From JABDIP01 sp965250245 (GTDB lineage: Bacteria; Pseudomonadota; Alphaproteobacteria; DSM-16000; Inquilinaceae): DNA of 64,000 nt. The notes below the pieces were generated by a model. That model made no database searches. It saw only the letters and a list, made by a program, of their open reading frames with translations, and was not told where the DNA came from. The position numbers and the translations under genes were made by a program. Location of the stretch: positions 558,001 through 622,000 of the forward strand of contig OZ252296.1 of the NCBI GenBank assembly GCA_965250245.1. Direction: 5' to 3'. Shown in pieces: positions 17,761-25,968 of the stretch (position 1 is the stretch's first letter; each line of letters opens with the position of its first letter).

Positions 17761-18696
17761 ATGCCAGCCCGGCTGTCGAGGGCCGCGGCCGCGGTCTGCC
17801 TGATGGTCCTGGCGGCGTGCAGCGCGCCGCAGACCACGAAGCTTCTTGAAGAGCGCGGTCCCGGCCCGCAGGCCGTCGAGTTGACCGAGGTGCCGTTCTT
17901 CCCGCAGGAGGACTATTACTGCGGCCCGGCGGCCCTGGCGACTGTGCTGGCCTGGTCGGGCCTCGACGTCACCCAGGACGATATGGTGCCGCAGGTTTAC
18001 ACACCCGGCCGGCAGGGCACTTTGCGCAGCGACGTGGTGGCCGCCGCCCGGCGCAATGGCCGCCTGGCGGTGCCGGTCGATGACATGGCCGCGCTGCTGG
18101 CCGAACTGGATGCCGGCCATCCGGTGCTGGTGTTCCAGAACCTGGCGCTCGATTGGGCGCCGCAATGGCACTTCGCTGTCGCGGTCGGCTACGACCTGCA
18201 GTCCGGCGACCTGATCCTGCGCTCCGGCACCGAGCAGCGCCGGGTCACGCGCCTCAGCACCTTCGAGCACACTTGGAGCCGCGGCGACTACTGGGCGCTG
18301 GTCGTACTGCCGCCGGATTCGCTTCCGGCCACGGCGTCGGAGCTTGCGGTGCTGCAGGCGGCGTCGGGCCTGGAGCAGACGCGGCGCAGCACCGAGGCGC
18401 TGGCCGCCTATCAGGCGGTGCTGGGCCGCTGGCCCGACAGCCTTGGCGCCGCGATGGGGCTCGGCAATACCCGCTATGCCCTGGGGGACCGGGAGGGCGC
18501 GCGCGCCGCCTTCGCGGACGCCATATCACGTCACCCGGATGCCGCGCCGGCGTGGAACAATCTGGCCGTCGTCCTGTCCGAACTCGGCCGGCCGGCCGAC
18601 GCGCTGGAGGCGGCCCGCGAGGCCGTCCGGCTCGGCGGTGCCAACGCCGACACCTATCGCGAAACGCTGGCGGAGATCACCGGCACGTCTTCGTAA
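17761..18696 (+). CDS. PA2778-family cysteine peptidase lipoprotein (C39-like plus TPR)
   Basis: The product is 311 aa. A lipoprotein signal peptide ends LAAC (Cys20). Residues 40-180 form a C39-like papain-fold domain with the catalytic Cys54 in QEDYYCGPAALATVL, His137 in QWHFAVAVGYD and a nearby Asp in LQSGDLILRSG. Residues 205-305 contain tetratricopeptide repeats (LAAYQAVLGRWPDSLGAAMGLGNTRYALGDREGARAAF). C39 peptidases cut leader peptides after double glycine. The PA2778 group lacks the ABC transporter part and has no proven substrate. An in-frame GTG at 17749 overlaps the previous stop and would only add four residues. The two PA2779 proteins encoded just upstream are the obvious candidate partners. 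Confidence 0.85.
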   Translation: MPARLSRAAAAVCLMVLAACSAPQTTKLLEERGPGPQAVELTEVPFFPQEDYYCGPAALATVLAWSGLDVTQDDMVPQVYTPGRQGTLRSDVVAAARRNGRLAVPVDDMAALLAELDAGHPVLVFQNLALDWAPQWHFAVAVGYDLQSGDLILRSGTEQRRVTRLSTFEHTWSRGDYWALVVLPPDSLPATASELAVLQAASGLEQTRRSTEALAAYQAVLGRWPDSLGAAMGLGNTRYALGDREGARAAFADAISRHPDAAPAWNNLAVVLSELGRPADALEAAREAVRLGGANADTYRETLAEITGTSS

Positions 18697-18913
18697 TGGT
18701 CGGCCTTGCCGACGTGCGCGATCTGAATTCTTCCAACAGTGTCAATAAGTAAAAGCGGAAATGTTCTATTTCGGCAGTATGCCGATTATAAGACCAGCGC
18801 CAATGGAGGCGCAAGCAAGCGCTGAATGACAGGGCGCTGCACTCAACTTCCTTAAATGAATTTTAAGCCGAACCGAAGGACAGTGCGCCATCCTGAACAA
18901 GGGGCGCGGGTCG

Positions 18914-19375
18914 ATGACGATATTCACGCGAAGCATGCTCGTTGTTGCCGCCACGGCAACCCTGCTCGGTTGCCAATCGGCCGCCGATCATCGTCGCGAT
19001 GTCACGGATGATAGCGGTGACCGGGTCACCGTCGGTACTGTCCAGCGCGACATCGAGGTCGGGATGAGCGGCGCCGAGGTGGCGCAGGTTCTCGGCTCGC
19101 CGAATATCGTGACGACGGACGAGCAACGTCGCGAGGTGTGGATCTATGACAGGATCGCCACCGAGTCCGCGTTCTCGAACAGCTCCGGCAGCGCCACGTC
19201 CAGTGTCTTCGGCATCCCGTTCATTTCCGAGGCGTTCATCGCCGGCAGCGGTTCGGCGACCAGTAGCGGTTCTGCCGGCGCGCAGAGCACGTCGCAGCGC
19301 ACGCTGACGATCGTGATCAAGTTCGACGAAGCCGGCGCGGTCCGTGACTACGGCTACCACACCTCGCGTTTCTGA
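18914..19375 (+). CDS. SmpA/OmlA-like lipoprotein
   Basis: The product is 153 aa. A lipobox LLGC places the lipidated cysteine at residue 20. A small domain follows with VQRDIEVGMSGAEVAQVLGSPNIVTTDEQRREVWIYD, the helix-loop pattern of the SmpA/OmlA (BamE-like) fold. A serine/glycine-rich insert (about 90-125) precedes the last strands (RTLTIVIKFDEAGAVRDYGYHTSRF). BamE-like domains are periplasmic lipoproteins; whether this one joins the BAM complex is not known and the inserted low-complexity loop is not typical of BamE. The next lipoprotein gene starts 10 bases after its stop, so the three small lipoprotein genes here form one operon. Confidence 0.7.
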   Translation: MTIFTRSMLVVAATATLLGCQSAADHRRDVTDDSGDRVTVGTVQRDIEVGMSGAEVAQVLGSPNIVTTDEQRREVWIYDRIATESAFSNSSGSATSSVFGIPFISEAFIAGSGSATSSGSAGAQSTSQRTLTIVIKFDEAGAVRDYGYHTSRF

Positions 19376-19385
19376 GGCCGGTTGC

Positions 19386-19958
19386 GTGCGGGCGAAGGCG
19401 CTCAGAAGCACCGCCGCGGCGGTTCTCGCGGCGTGTGCGGTCGCCGGGTGCGTGCCCGAGACGATCCCGCGCGAGGCGCTGGCGCTGACGCCGCAGAGCC
19501 TGGAGCGCCGGCAGGCGCAGACCCGCGTCTTCGACACCGCCGATGAAGAGCGCATGCTGGCCGCCGCGGCCGGCGTGCTGCAGGATCTCGGCTTCACCAT
19601 CGAGGAGAGCGAGACCGATCTCGGCGTCATCGTCTCCTCCAAGCGGCGGGATGCCCGGCAGGCCGATCAGATCGCCCGCTCCGTCGTGACGACGCTGGTC
19701 GGCGCCTTCGTGACGCTCGGCACCTATTGGAGCGCCAGCGGGCCGATCGACGACGTCCAGGAGATCCGCGCATCGCTGGTGACCGCGCCGACCGGCGCCG
19801 GCGGCGAGCGCATGCAGGCGCGCATCACCTTCCAGCGCACGGTCTGGAACACCGACGACGAGATTTCGCTGCGCGAAGAGATCTACGATCCGCAGATCTA
19901 TCAGGAGTTCTTCGACGCGCTGTCAACCTCGCTGTTCCTCGAAGCGCACAAGATCTAG
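19386..19958 (+). CDS. small lipoprotein, paralogue of the next gene
   Basis: The product is 190 aa from GTG 19386. An in-frame GTG at 19344 would overlap the previous gene and add 14 residues before the signal peptide. The lipobox AVAGC sets the lipidated cysteine at residue 22. The mature part has AQTRVFDTADEERMLAAAAGVLQDLGFTIEESETDLGVIVSSK, then a hydrophobic stretch (SVVTTLVGAFVTLGTYW) and beta-rich text. The block from QTR to SSK aligns clearly with the following gene, so the two are tandem paralogues. I do not recognise a named family. An outer-membrane or periplasmic role is inferred from lipidation. Confidence 0.72.
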   Translation: MRAKALRSTAAAVLAACAVAGCVPETIPREALALTPQSLERRQAQTRVFDTADEERMLAAAAGVLQDLGFTIEESETDLGVIVSSKRRDARQADQIARSVVTTLVGAFVTLGTYWSASGPIDDVQEIRASLVTAPTGAGGERMQARITFQRTVWNTDDEISLREEIYDPQIYQEFFDALSTSLFLEAHKI

Positions 19959-19968
19959 AGGCGGCCCA

Positions 19969-20391
19969 ATGCGCACACCCTTGGCGATCCTGGCGGCCAC
20001 GCTCCTGCTTGCCGCCTGCAAGATCCCGGAAGATTCCCGAAGCCAGCTCCTGGCCACCGACCAGAGCCAGGTGGCGCTGCGGTCGATCCAGACCCGCGCC
20101 TTCGACACCGGGGACAAGCACATGACGCTGCGCTCGGTGATCGCGACGCTTCAGGATCTCGGCTTTGTCATCGAGTCCGCAGACGACGTGCTGGGCTCGG
20201 TCAGCGGGACCAAGCTGGACGATTACGAACTGCGCATCACCGTGACCGTGCGGCCGCGCAGCGCCAGCCAGATGCTGGTGCGCGCCAACGCCCAGTTCGA
20301 GGACGTCGCGGTCGAGGACCCGCTGCCGTACCAGCGCTTCTTCGCGTCGCTGGAGCGCTCGATGTTCCTCACCGCGCAGCAGGTCGACTGA
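19969..20391 (+). CDS. small lipoprotein, paralogue of the previous gene
   Basis: The product is 140 aa with lipobox LAAC (Cys17). The mature part has QTRAFDTGDKHMTLRSVIATLQDLGFVIESADDVLGSVSGTK, matching the previous lipoprotein, followed by ITVTVRPRSASQMLVRANAQFED and a C-terminal helix ending FLTAQQVD. It lacks the internal hydrophobic stretch of its paralogue. The gene starts 10 bases after the previous stop and converges with oxyR, leaving 15 bases between the stops. No function can be assigned. Confidence 0.72.
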   Translation: MRTPLAILAATLLLAACKIPEDSRSQLLATDQSQVALRSIQTRAFDTGDKHMTLRSVIATLQDLGFVIESADDVLGSVSGTKLDDYELRITVTVRPRSASQMLVRANAQFEDVAVEDPLPYQRFFASLERSMFLTAQQVD

Positions 20392-20406
20392 GGCGTTGCC
20401 CGCCGC

Positions 20407-21333
20407 CTAGGCCGGGACCGCGATCGGCCGCACGCCGCCGGGCAGGTTGTCGGCGAGAAAGTCACCCAGGATCCGGATATCGTCGTCCCTGGCGGAGCTC
20501 TTGCGCCATGCCAATCCGATCCGCCGACTCGGCGGTGGATCGGCAAAGCGCATCTGGGCGACGGCACCGTCGGCCCGGTGGCTGGTCGCGAACAGCTCGG
20601 GGATCAGGGTGATGCCGATCCTGCCGGCGACCATTTCGCGCAGGGTCTCCAGGCTGGACGCGCCGAACCGGTCCTCGTCGGTGCCGCCGGCCAGGCTGCA
20701 GACCTCCAGCGCCTGGTCGCGCAGGCAGTGGCCGTCTTCCAACAGTAGCAGGTGCTCGCCGGCGAGGTCCGATTTCTCGACCGGCTCGCGGCCGGCCAGC
20801 GGGTGGTCGGGCGGCGTCGCCAGAAGGAACGGCTCGTCATAGAGGGCCCGTTCGCAATGGCCCGCCCGCCCGCATGGCATCGCGACCAGCACCGCGTCCA
20901 GACTGCCCTGGTCGAGCCGGTCCAGAAGTCGGTCGGTCAGGTCTTCCCGCAGATAGAGGCGCAGCTCCGGATAGGCGGACCGCAGCGCCGGCATCACCTG
21001 TGGCAGCAGATAGGGCGCCAGGGTCGGGATCGCGCCGAGGCGGAAGGGACCCGAGAGCGGCGGCGCGGATTTGCGGGCCAGGGCGATGAAGGCATCCGCC
21101 TCGGCCAGCACCCGGCGGGCACGCGCCACCAGCGCCTCGCCGGCGGGCGTTGGCATGACCCGGCGCTTGGTCCTCTCGAACGCCTTGACGCCAAGCGTGT
21201 CCTCCAGGGTCTGGATCTGGGCGCTTAGGGATGGCTGGCTGATGTTGCAGGCGGCGGCCGCGCGGCCGAAATGCTTCTCATCGGCCACCGCGACCAGGTA
21301 GCGGAGCTGTTTCAGGGTGATGGGCAGCGCCAT
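20407..21333 (-). CDS. oxyR: hydrogen-peroxide-sensing LysR regulator OxyR
   Basis: The product is 308 aa. The N-terminal winged helix-turn-helix (about residues 5-65) contains KHFGRAAAACNISQPSLSAQIQTLE. The LysR substrate-binding domain carries Cys203 and Cys212 in GHCLRDQALEVC, equivalent in position and surrounding sequence to Cys199 and Cys208 of E. coli OxyR, which form the peroxide-sensing disulfide. It would activate catalase or alkyl hydroperoxide reductase genes, none of which lies in the window. A perfect ATAG-N7-CTAT element overlaps its start codon, suggesting autoregulation. It diverges from a DUF2934 gene. Confidence 0.93.
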   Translation of the reverse strand: MALPITLKQLRYLVAVADEKHFGRAAAACNISQPSLSAQIQTLEDTLGVKAFERTKRRVMPTPAGEALVARARRVLAEADAFIALARKSAPPLSGPFRLGAIPTLAPYLLPQVMPALRSAYPELRLYLREDLTDRLLDRLDQGSLDAVLVAMPCGRAGHCERALYDEPFLLATPPDHPLAGREPVEKSDLAGEHLLLLEDGHCLRDQALEVCSLAGGTDEDRFGASSLETLREMVAGRIGITLIPELFATSHRADGAVAQMRFADPPPSRRIGLAWRKSSARDDDIRILGDFLADNLPGGVRPIAVPA

Positions 21334-21346
21334 AGGACAAGGCTAT
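21332..21346. promoter_or_regulatory. OxyR-type operator ATAG-N7-CTAT
   Basis: The sequence ATAG-GACAAGG-CTAT is an exact match to the core OxyR-binding element and overlaps the oxyR start codon on the minus strand. A second tandem element at the spacing used by tetrameric OxyR in E. coli is not evident. Position and match suggest negative autoregulation. Confidence 0.65.
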
Positions 21347-21539
21347 CATCAACGCCGCAGACATCGAGGAACCTTATGGGCCAATCGCCCTGCGGAAATG
21401 GCGGGACGGCCATGCGCAAGCAGTGCTTGATTTGTGCGCCGGTGATGGTAAGCACCCGCCGCCCGGTATCAGGCGCATTGGCCGCCGACATCAGTTTGAC
21501 CGGGCCGTCATTTCACGGTTGCTGCGGGATAGAGACCTG

Positions 21540-21779
21540 ATGATCCATCCGAACGAAGAAGCGATCCGCGATCGCGCCTATGTGATCTGGGAGCGGGAAG
21601 GCCGCCCCCATGGCCGGGACCAGGACCATTGGCTGCAGGCCGCCTGGGAGTTGGCGGGCGAGGAGGCCAAGGCCGCCGCCCTGACCAAGAAGGCCAAGCC
21701 GGCCGCCAAGGCCGCGCGCAAGCCGGCGAAGGCGCGCAAGGCGCCGGCCAAGAAGAGCAAAGCCAAGGCGTCCAAGTAG
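21540..21779 (+). CDS. DUF2934 protein with lysine/alanine-rich tail
   Basis: The product is 79 aa. Residues 5-40 form a DUF2934 domain (EEAIRDRAYVIWEREGRPHGRDQDHWLQAAWEL), a small helical module of unknown role. Residues 42-79 are almost only Lys, Ala, Pro and Arg, with repeats such as AKKAKPAAKAARKPAKARK, resembling histone H1 or HU-type tails that bind DNA. Other DUF2934 proteins share such tails. The start ATG at 21540 opens directly at the domain; upstream in-frame codons look non-coding. Divergent from oxyR. Nucleoid binding is an inference from composition. Confidence 0.75.
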   Translation: MIHPNEEAIRDRAYVIWEREGRPHGRDQDHWLQAAWELAGEEAKAAALTKKAKPAAKAARKPAKARKAPAKKSKAKASK

Positions 21780-21827
21780 CGCACGGCCGATACCGGCGCG
21801 TGGGTGGGGAACACGGAGTCTCTGCCG

Positions 21828-22799
21828 TCAGTGCGGCAGGTGTGACAGCAAGCGCTGCCGGGTCTCCTCATCCACGAACGCGGCGTCGAGCGCATTGCGT
21901 GTCAGCCCGACCAGGGCATCCGCGCCAAGCCCGAAATGTTCCGCCGCCAGGTCGTACTCGCGGCCGATCGAGGTATCGAAATAGGGCGGATCGTCGCTGC
22001 TGATCGTGACCGTGATGCCGGACGCCATCAGCGTCGGCAACGGATGATCGCCATAGTCCGCGAAGACCCGGGTCGCGATGTTGCTGGTCGGACAGACCTC
22101 CAGCACGGTGCCGCGCTCGGCCAGCTCGGCCATCAGTTCCGGGTCCTCGATCGCGCGCACGCCGTGGCCGATGCGCGTGACCGGCAATTCCAGCGCGGCA
22201 CGGATGCTTTCGGGCCCACCGAACTCCCCGGCATGGACGTTGCAGGCCAGCCCGGCCTCCTCATGGGCGATGCGGAAGACCTCCGCGAAGGGGCCAGGCG
22301 GGAAGCCGGCCTCGTCGCCGCCCATGCCGAAACCGGTCACCAGCGGGTGGGGATGCCGCACCGTGTTGCGGGCCACTTCCAGCGCCTTGTCGACGCCGAA
22401 ATGGCGCACGCAGGTGACGATGATGCGGCCCTCGATGCCGGCTTCCGCGCGCGCATCCTCGATGCCCTGCGCGATGCCGTCCAGATGGTCGGTGTAGCTC
22501 ATGCCCGCCAAGGCGGCATGGTCCGGGGACGACATCACCTCGGCATAGATCGCCCCGTCCCGGGCGCAGCCCATCAGGTATTCAAACGTCACGTCGCGGT
22601 AATCCAGCGGCGTGCGGATGACTGAGCTGGCGGCGTCATAGGCGCGCAGGAAATCCAGGAAATCGGTCCAGGCGAACCCGCCATCGGCGTTGAACAGCCC
22701 GTCGGGCAGCGACATGCCGTTGCGCGTGGCCAGCCGGCGGACGAGGTCCGGCCCTGCGGTGCCTTCCAGATGGGCGTGCAGCTCTGCTTTGGGGATCAT
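21828..22799 (-). CDS. add: adenosine deaminase
   Basis: The product is 323 aa. It shows the metal-dependent hydrolase signature: His8 and His10 in ELHAHLEG, His189 with catalytic Glu192 in NVHAGE, His212 in RIGHG, and Asp269/Asp270 in ISSDDPPYF. The enzyme hydrolyses adenosine or deoxyadenosine to inosine or deoxyinosine plus ammonia. Adenine as an alternative substrate is possible within the family and cannot be excluded. The start is four bases after the stop of an EamA permease gene, which itself overlaps a second one, so transport and deamination are probably co-expressed. It complements the purine nucleoside phosphorylase encoded further right. Confidence 0.9.
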   Translation of the reverse strand: MIPKAELHAHLEGTAGPDLVRRLATRNGMSLPDGLFNADGGFAWTDFLDFLRAYDAASSVIRTPLDYRDVTFEYLMGCARDGAIYAEVMSSPDHAALAGMSYTDHLDGIAQGIEDARAEAGIEGRIIVTCVRHFGVDKALEVARNTVRHPHPLVTGFGMGGDEAGFPPGPFAEVFRIAHEEAGLACNVHAGEFGGPESIRAALELPVTRIGHGVRAIEDPELMAELAERGTVLEVCPTSNIATRVFADYGDHPLPTLMASGITVTISSDDPPYFDTSIGREYDLAAEHFGLGADALVGLTRNALDAAFVDEETRQRLLSHLPH

Positions 22800-22803
22800 C
22801 GGT

Positions 22804-23709
22804 TCAAGCCTTCATGACCGGCGGCGGCTCCTGCCCCTGACGGGTTTCACGGTACAGGATGTACAAGCCACTGGCGACGACGATGGCGGCCCCGACCAGC
22901 ATGACGGCATCCGGCAGGTCGCCGAAGAAGGCGTAACCGAACAGAAGCCCCCAGAGGATGGAGGTGTATTGGAACGGGCTGACGATCGCCGCCGGGGCGG
23001 AGCGGAAGGCGTGAGTGATGAAGATCTGCCCGACGCCGCCGATCAATCCGATGGCGATCAGCAGTGCCAAGTCGCCGCCCGAGGGCTGGACCCAGTAGAA
23101 GGGCAGGGCGAGACCCGACAGCACCGTGCTGGTCAGGGCGAAATAGGTGACGATGGCGCCATTGCTCTCGGTCCGGCTGAGCTGGCGGGTGAAGATCATC
23201 GAGAAGGAGAACAGCAGCGAGCTGCCCAGCCCGATCAGCCCGCCGAGACTGAACACCTCGCCGCCGGGCCTCAGGATCACCAGCACGCCCAGAAATCCCA
23301 CCCCGATCGCCGCCCAGCGCCGGGCGCCGACCCGCTCGCCCAGCATCGGCACGCCCAGTGCCGTGATGAACAGCGGGGCCGCGAAGGTGATCGCGTAGAG
23401 ATCGGCCAGCGGCAGCAGGTGCAGCGCGTAGAAGAAGGCCATCAGGAACGACATCGAGACGCAGGAGCGGAAGATGTGGAAGGCCAGTCGCTGGGTCTTC
23501 AGCGCCACCAGCCCGCCCTCGCCGCGCAGCACGAACCAGGCCGGGATCAGGGCCAGGAAACTGCGGAAGAAATAGATCTGCACCGTGGAATAGGTGTCGC
23601 TCAGATCCTTGATCATCACGTCCATGACCGAGAACAGCGCGATGGCGGCGGACATGGAGACGATGCCGACCAGCGCCTGGCGGGCAGAAGTCGCGTCGGT
23701 ATCGGTCAC
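22804..23709 (-). CDS. EamA-family (DMT superfamily) permease, copy 2
   Basis: The product is 301 aa with ten predicted membrane helices in two EamA repeats (about residues 10-145 and 155-290). Conserved text includes VMDVMIKDLSDTYSTVQIYFFRS, GERVGARRWAAIGVGFLGVLVILRPGG and YTSILWGLLFGYAFFGDLPD. The start is GTG 23709, whose bases overlap the stop of the upstream paralogue (GTGA). These carriers move metabolites such as amino acids or nucleosides, often outward. The two adjacent copies plus adenosine deaminase suggest a purine-related substrate, which is inference. The last residues GQEPPPVMKA are a short hydrophilic tail. Confidence 0.88.
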   Translation of the reverse strand: MTDTDATSARQALVGIVSMSAAIALFSVMDVMIKDLSDTYSTVQIYFFRSFLALIPAWFVLRGEGGLVALKTQRLAFHIFRSCVSMSFLMAFFYALHLLPLADLYAITFAAPLFITALGVPMLGERVGARRWAAIGVGFLGVLVILRPGGEVFSLGGLIGLGSSLLFSFSMIFTRQLSRTESNGAIVTYFALTSTVLSGLALPFYWVQPSGGDLALLIAIGLIGGVGQIFITHAFRSAPAAIVSPFQYTSILWGLLFGYAFFGDLPDAVMLVGAAIVVASGLYILYRETRQGQEPPPVMKA

Positions 23710-24653
23710 GGCGTGGTGGTGTCGCCCGGTTTCGGAACCGCCCGCGGCACCGCCTCGCCGACCCGTCCGCGCCGGGTCTCGCGATGCAGCACGTAGAGGC
23801 CGCTGGCGATCACGATCGCCGATCCGGCGATGGTCCAGCCATCCGGCAGGTCGGCCCAGATGAGGTAGCCGAAGATCACCGCCCAGATCATCGACGTGTA
23901 GTCGAACGGCGCCAGTATGGCGACCGGCGCCTGGCGCAGGGCCTCGATGAAGAAAATGACGCCGGTGCCGCCCAGCAGTCCGACCGTCGCAAGCAGGACG
24001 AAGCCGATCGGATCGGGCATGGTGAAGCTGAACGGCAGCAGCAGCAGGCTGCCGCCAACCGCGATCAACCCGCCATGGAAGATGATCGCCGCATTGCCTT
24101 CCGTGCGGCTCAGCTTGCGGGTCAGCAGCACGACCAGCGCGAAGCAGATCGTGCCGGCGATCGCGGCAACGGTGCCGATGCCCAGCAGTTCCGAGATGCC
24201 GGCGGTCCCGGGCCGCAGCATCACGATCACGCCCAGGAAGCCGGCCAGAACGGCCAGCCAGCGCCGGATGCCGACAACCTCTCCGAGGATCGGCACCGAC
24301 AGTGCCGTCATCACCAGCGGCGCGGCAAAGGCGATCGCATAGGCGTCGGCAAGCGGCATCAGCCCGAAGGCGAAGAAGAAGCACAGCGCCGTTACCAGCC
24401 CGATCAACCCGCGCAACGCGTGCAACGGCCAGCGCCGGGTCTTCAGCGCGGCCAGCCCGCCCGAGCGCGGGATCAGGAGCATCATCGGCACCATGCCGAA
24501 CAGCGCCCGGAAGAACACGATCTGCACCGTCGAATAGTCCGCCGACAGCCACTTGATGAGCACGTCCATGACCGACAGCAGCAGGATCGCCACGCTGTAC
24601 AGCCCGATCGCCCGGGCGATGGTCCCGCTGCTCTGCTGTTCCAGGCTGGTCAT
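23706..24653 (-). CDS. EamA-family (DMT superfamily) permease, copy 1
   Basis: The product is 315 aa with ten predicted helices in two EamA repeats. It is a clear paralogue of the next gene: SVMDVLIKWLSADYSTVQIVFFRA, LGEVVGIRRWLAVLAGFLGVIVMLRPG, YTSMIWAVIFGYLIWADLPDGW. The ATG at 24653 was chosen; a longer reading adds 62 residues lacking membrane character. It is the first gene of a three-gene minus-strand unit ending in adenosine deaminase. The ligand is unknown. A heteromeric pair with its neighbour is possible but most EamA proteins act as single chains. Confidence 0.88.
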   Translation of the reverse strand: MTSLEQQSSGTIARAIGLYSVAILLLSVMDVLIKWLSADYSTVQIVFFRALFGMVPMMLLIPRSGGLAALKTRRWPLHALRGLIGLVTALCFFFAFGLMPLADAYAIAFAAPLVMTALSVPILGEVVGIRRWLAVLAGFLGVIVMLRPGTAGISELLGIGTVAAIAGTICFALVVLLTRKLSRTEGNAAIIFHGGLIAVGGSLLLLPFSFTMPDPIGFVLLATVGLLGGTGVIFFIEALRQAPVAILAPFDYTSMIWAVIFGYLIWADLPDGWTIAGSAIVIASGLYVLHRETRRGRVGEAVPRAVPKPGDTTTP

Positions 24654-24949
24654 GCCATGCCCCGCTTTCACCGAAGACGCCGCCGTCGGCCCGGGCGTCA
24701 TCGCGCCGGTCCGCCCTGCCGCCGTCGCGCTTGGCAGCGGCCGGCCACGTCGTTCGGAGCCTGTTGGAGTCCGGTATCGCCAGTGTGGTGGCGAACGCAA
24801 TGGACCACATACAGTCGCATCGGCGCGTCGGAGGCGCAAGCGACTCCGGCGTTGGAGTCCGGTTGTGCGGAGTGCGAGTTCACTAAACTTTAATTGCGCG
24901 CTCGGAGAGTCGGGCTGTCCCGTGGACTCGTGGAGCCTTGCCGGCTGTC

Positions 24950-25819
24950 ATGAAATCGCTTTCCAGCCTGATCGCTGCCGTCACCGTGCTGATTGGCACA
25001 TCTTCCCTTGCCGAAGAGGCGACCCTGGTTGGGATGCTTGAGCAGCAGGCGTCGTGCGGCAAGGAAGCGGTCACGGCTGTCCGCCCCCTGTTCGCCAAGC
25101 AAGGCCAGAGCTGGATTTCGCTCGCCACGCCGGATCTGGCGGCCGGGTACGATCTCACAGATCGGGAATGGACGATCGCCTTTGATGGTCGTGCTCTTGG
25201 AACGGTGGACACACGCTATCCGTCCGAGGGAGCCGGGTACGCTCGAACCTATGATCGGGACTTTCGGCTGACGATTGCCGAAGATGCGTCCTTGCCCGCC
25301 ATCGCGAATTCCCGCCGGGAGTTCATTGGCTGGTGCAATCTGCCCGAGATGCGGCCGCTGGTGGTCAACTCTCGACCGAATGCCGACGACCCGGATCGGT
25401 GGAAGCCCTTTGTCGTCGGACGCGGCTACGTGGAGCTCTTGTTCGACGCGTATTTTCGGGCGCTGGGTGAAATCCCGGTCTGCTTCAATCGGCCTGAGAG
25501 CCATGCGTTCACGGCCGACGATCTCGAACTCGTCAAGGCCTATCGGGATGTCGCCGGACGGCAATTGGTGTCCTTGCGACTGCGTTCGGGAGGCGAAGGG
25601 TGTGAAGCCGACCCCACCGTTCAACTGATCGTCTGGTTTGCGATCACAGAGTCCGTTCATCACATCGGCAACAATCTGGAATTGATCGATGCCGGCGATT
25701 ACGACGGTGACGGCAAGTCCGAGATCGTGTTCTGGCACGCAAGCTACAATCGCGATGGCTATTCGCTGCTCCTCGATGACCTGAGCCGGCGCGTCGATTT
25801 CATCTGGTCCTATCACTAG
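24950..25819 (+). CDS. secreted protein of unknown function
   Basis: The product is 289 aa from ATG 24950 (a TTG four codons upstream is possible). Residues 1-22 form a signal peptide (SLIAAVTVLIGTSSLAEE). The mature protein is soluble with a few cysteines and ends with DAGDYDGDGKSEIVFWHASYNRDGYSLL, a calcium-binding FG-GAP/VCBS-like loop usually found in beta-propeller or phosphatase-like secreted proteins. Only one such loop is present, so it is not a full propeller. It stands alone; upstream, 296 bp without a convincing gene separate it from the EamA unit. I do not recognise the family. Confidence 0.7.
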   Translation: MKSLSSLIAAVTVLIGTSSLAEEATLVGMLEQQASCGKEAVTAVRPLFAKQGQSWISLATPDLAAGYDLTDREWTIAFDGRALGTVDTRYPSEGAGYARTYDRDFRLTIAEDASLPAIANSRREFIGWCNLPEMRPLVVNSRPNADDPDRWKPFVVGRGYVELLFDAYFRALGEIPVCFNRPESHAFTADDLELVKAYRDVAGRQLVSLRLRSGGEGCEADPTVQLIVWFAITESVHHIGNNLELIDAGDYDGDGKSEIVFWHASYNRDGYSLLLDDLSRRVDFIWSYH

Positions 25820-25968
25820 GTCTCCCGCACTGTTGGTCCGGCAAGCGGCTGCAGGATTGGCCTGACAGATCACTGCTGGCGGCATCCCAAACAGTTGGGC
25901 AATCGACCCTTGAAATTCCGCTTGAGCCTAATTAATTGAACAATGTTCAAAACACAATAGGCCGAGCG

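Noticed and set aside
22804..24810. Apparent 668-codon minus-strand fusion covering both EamA genes
   Set aside because: The first half is the shadow of the upstream EamA gene in another frame. The two permeases are separate, with a GTGA overlap at 23706-23709.
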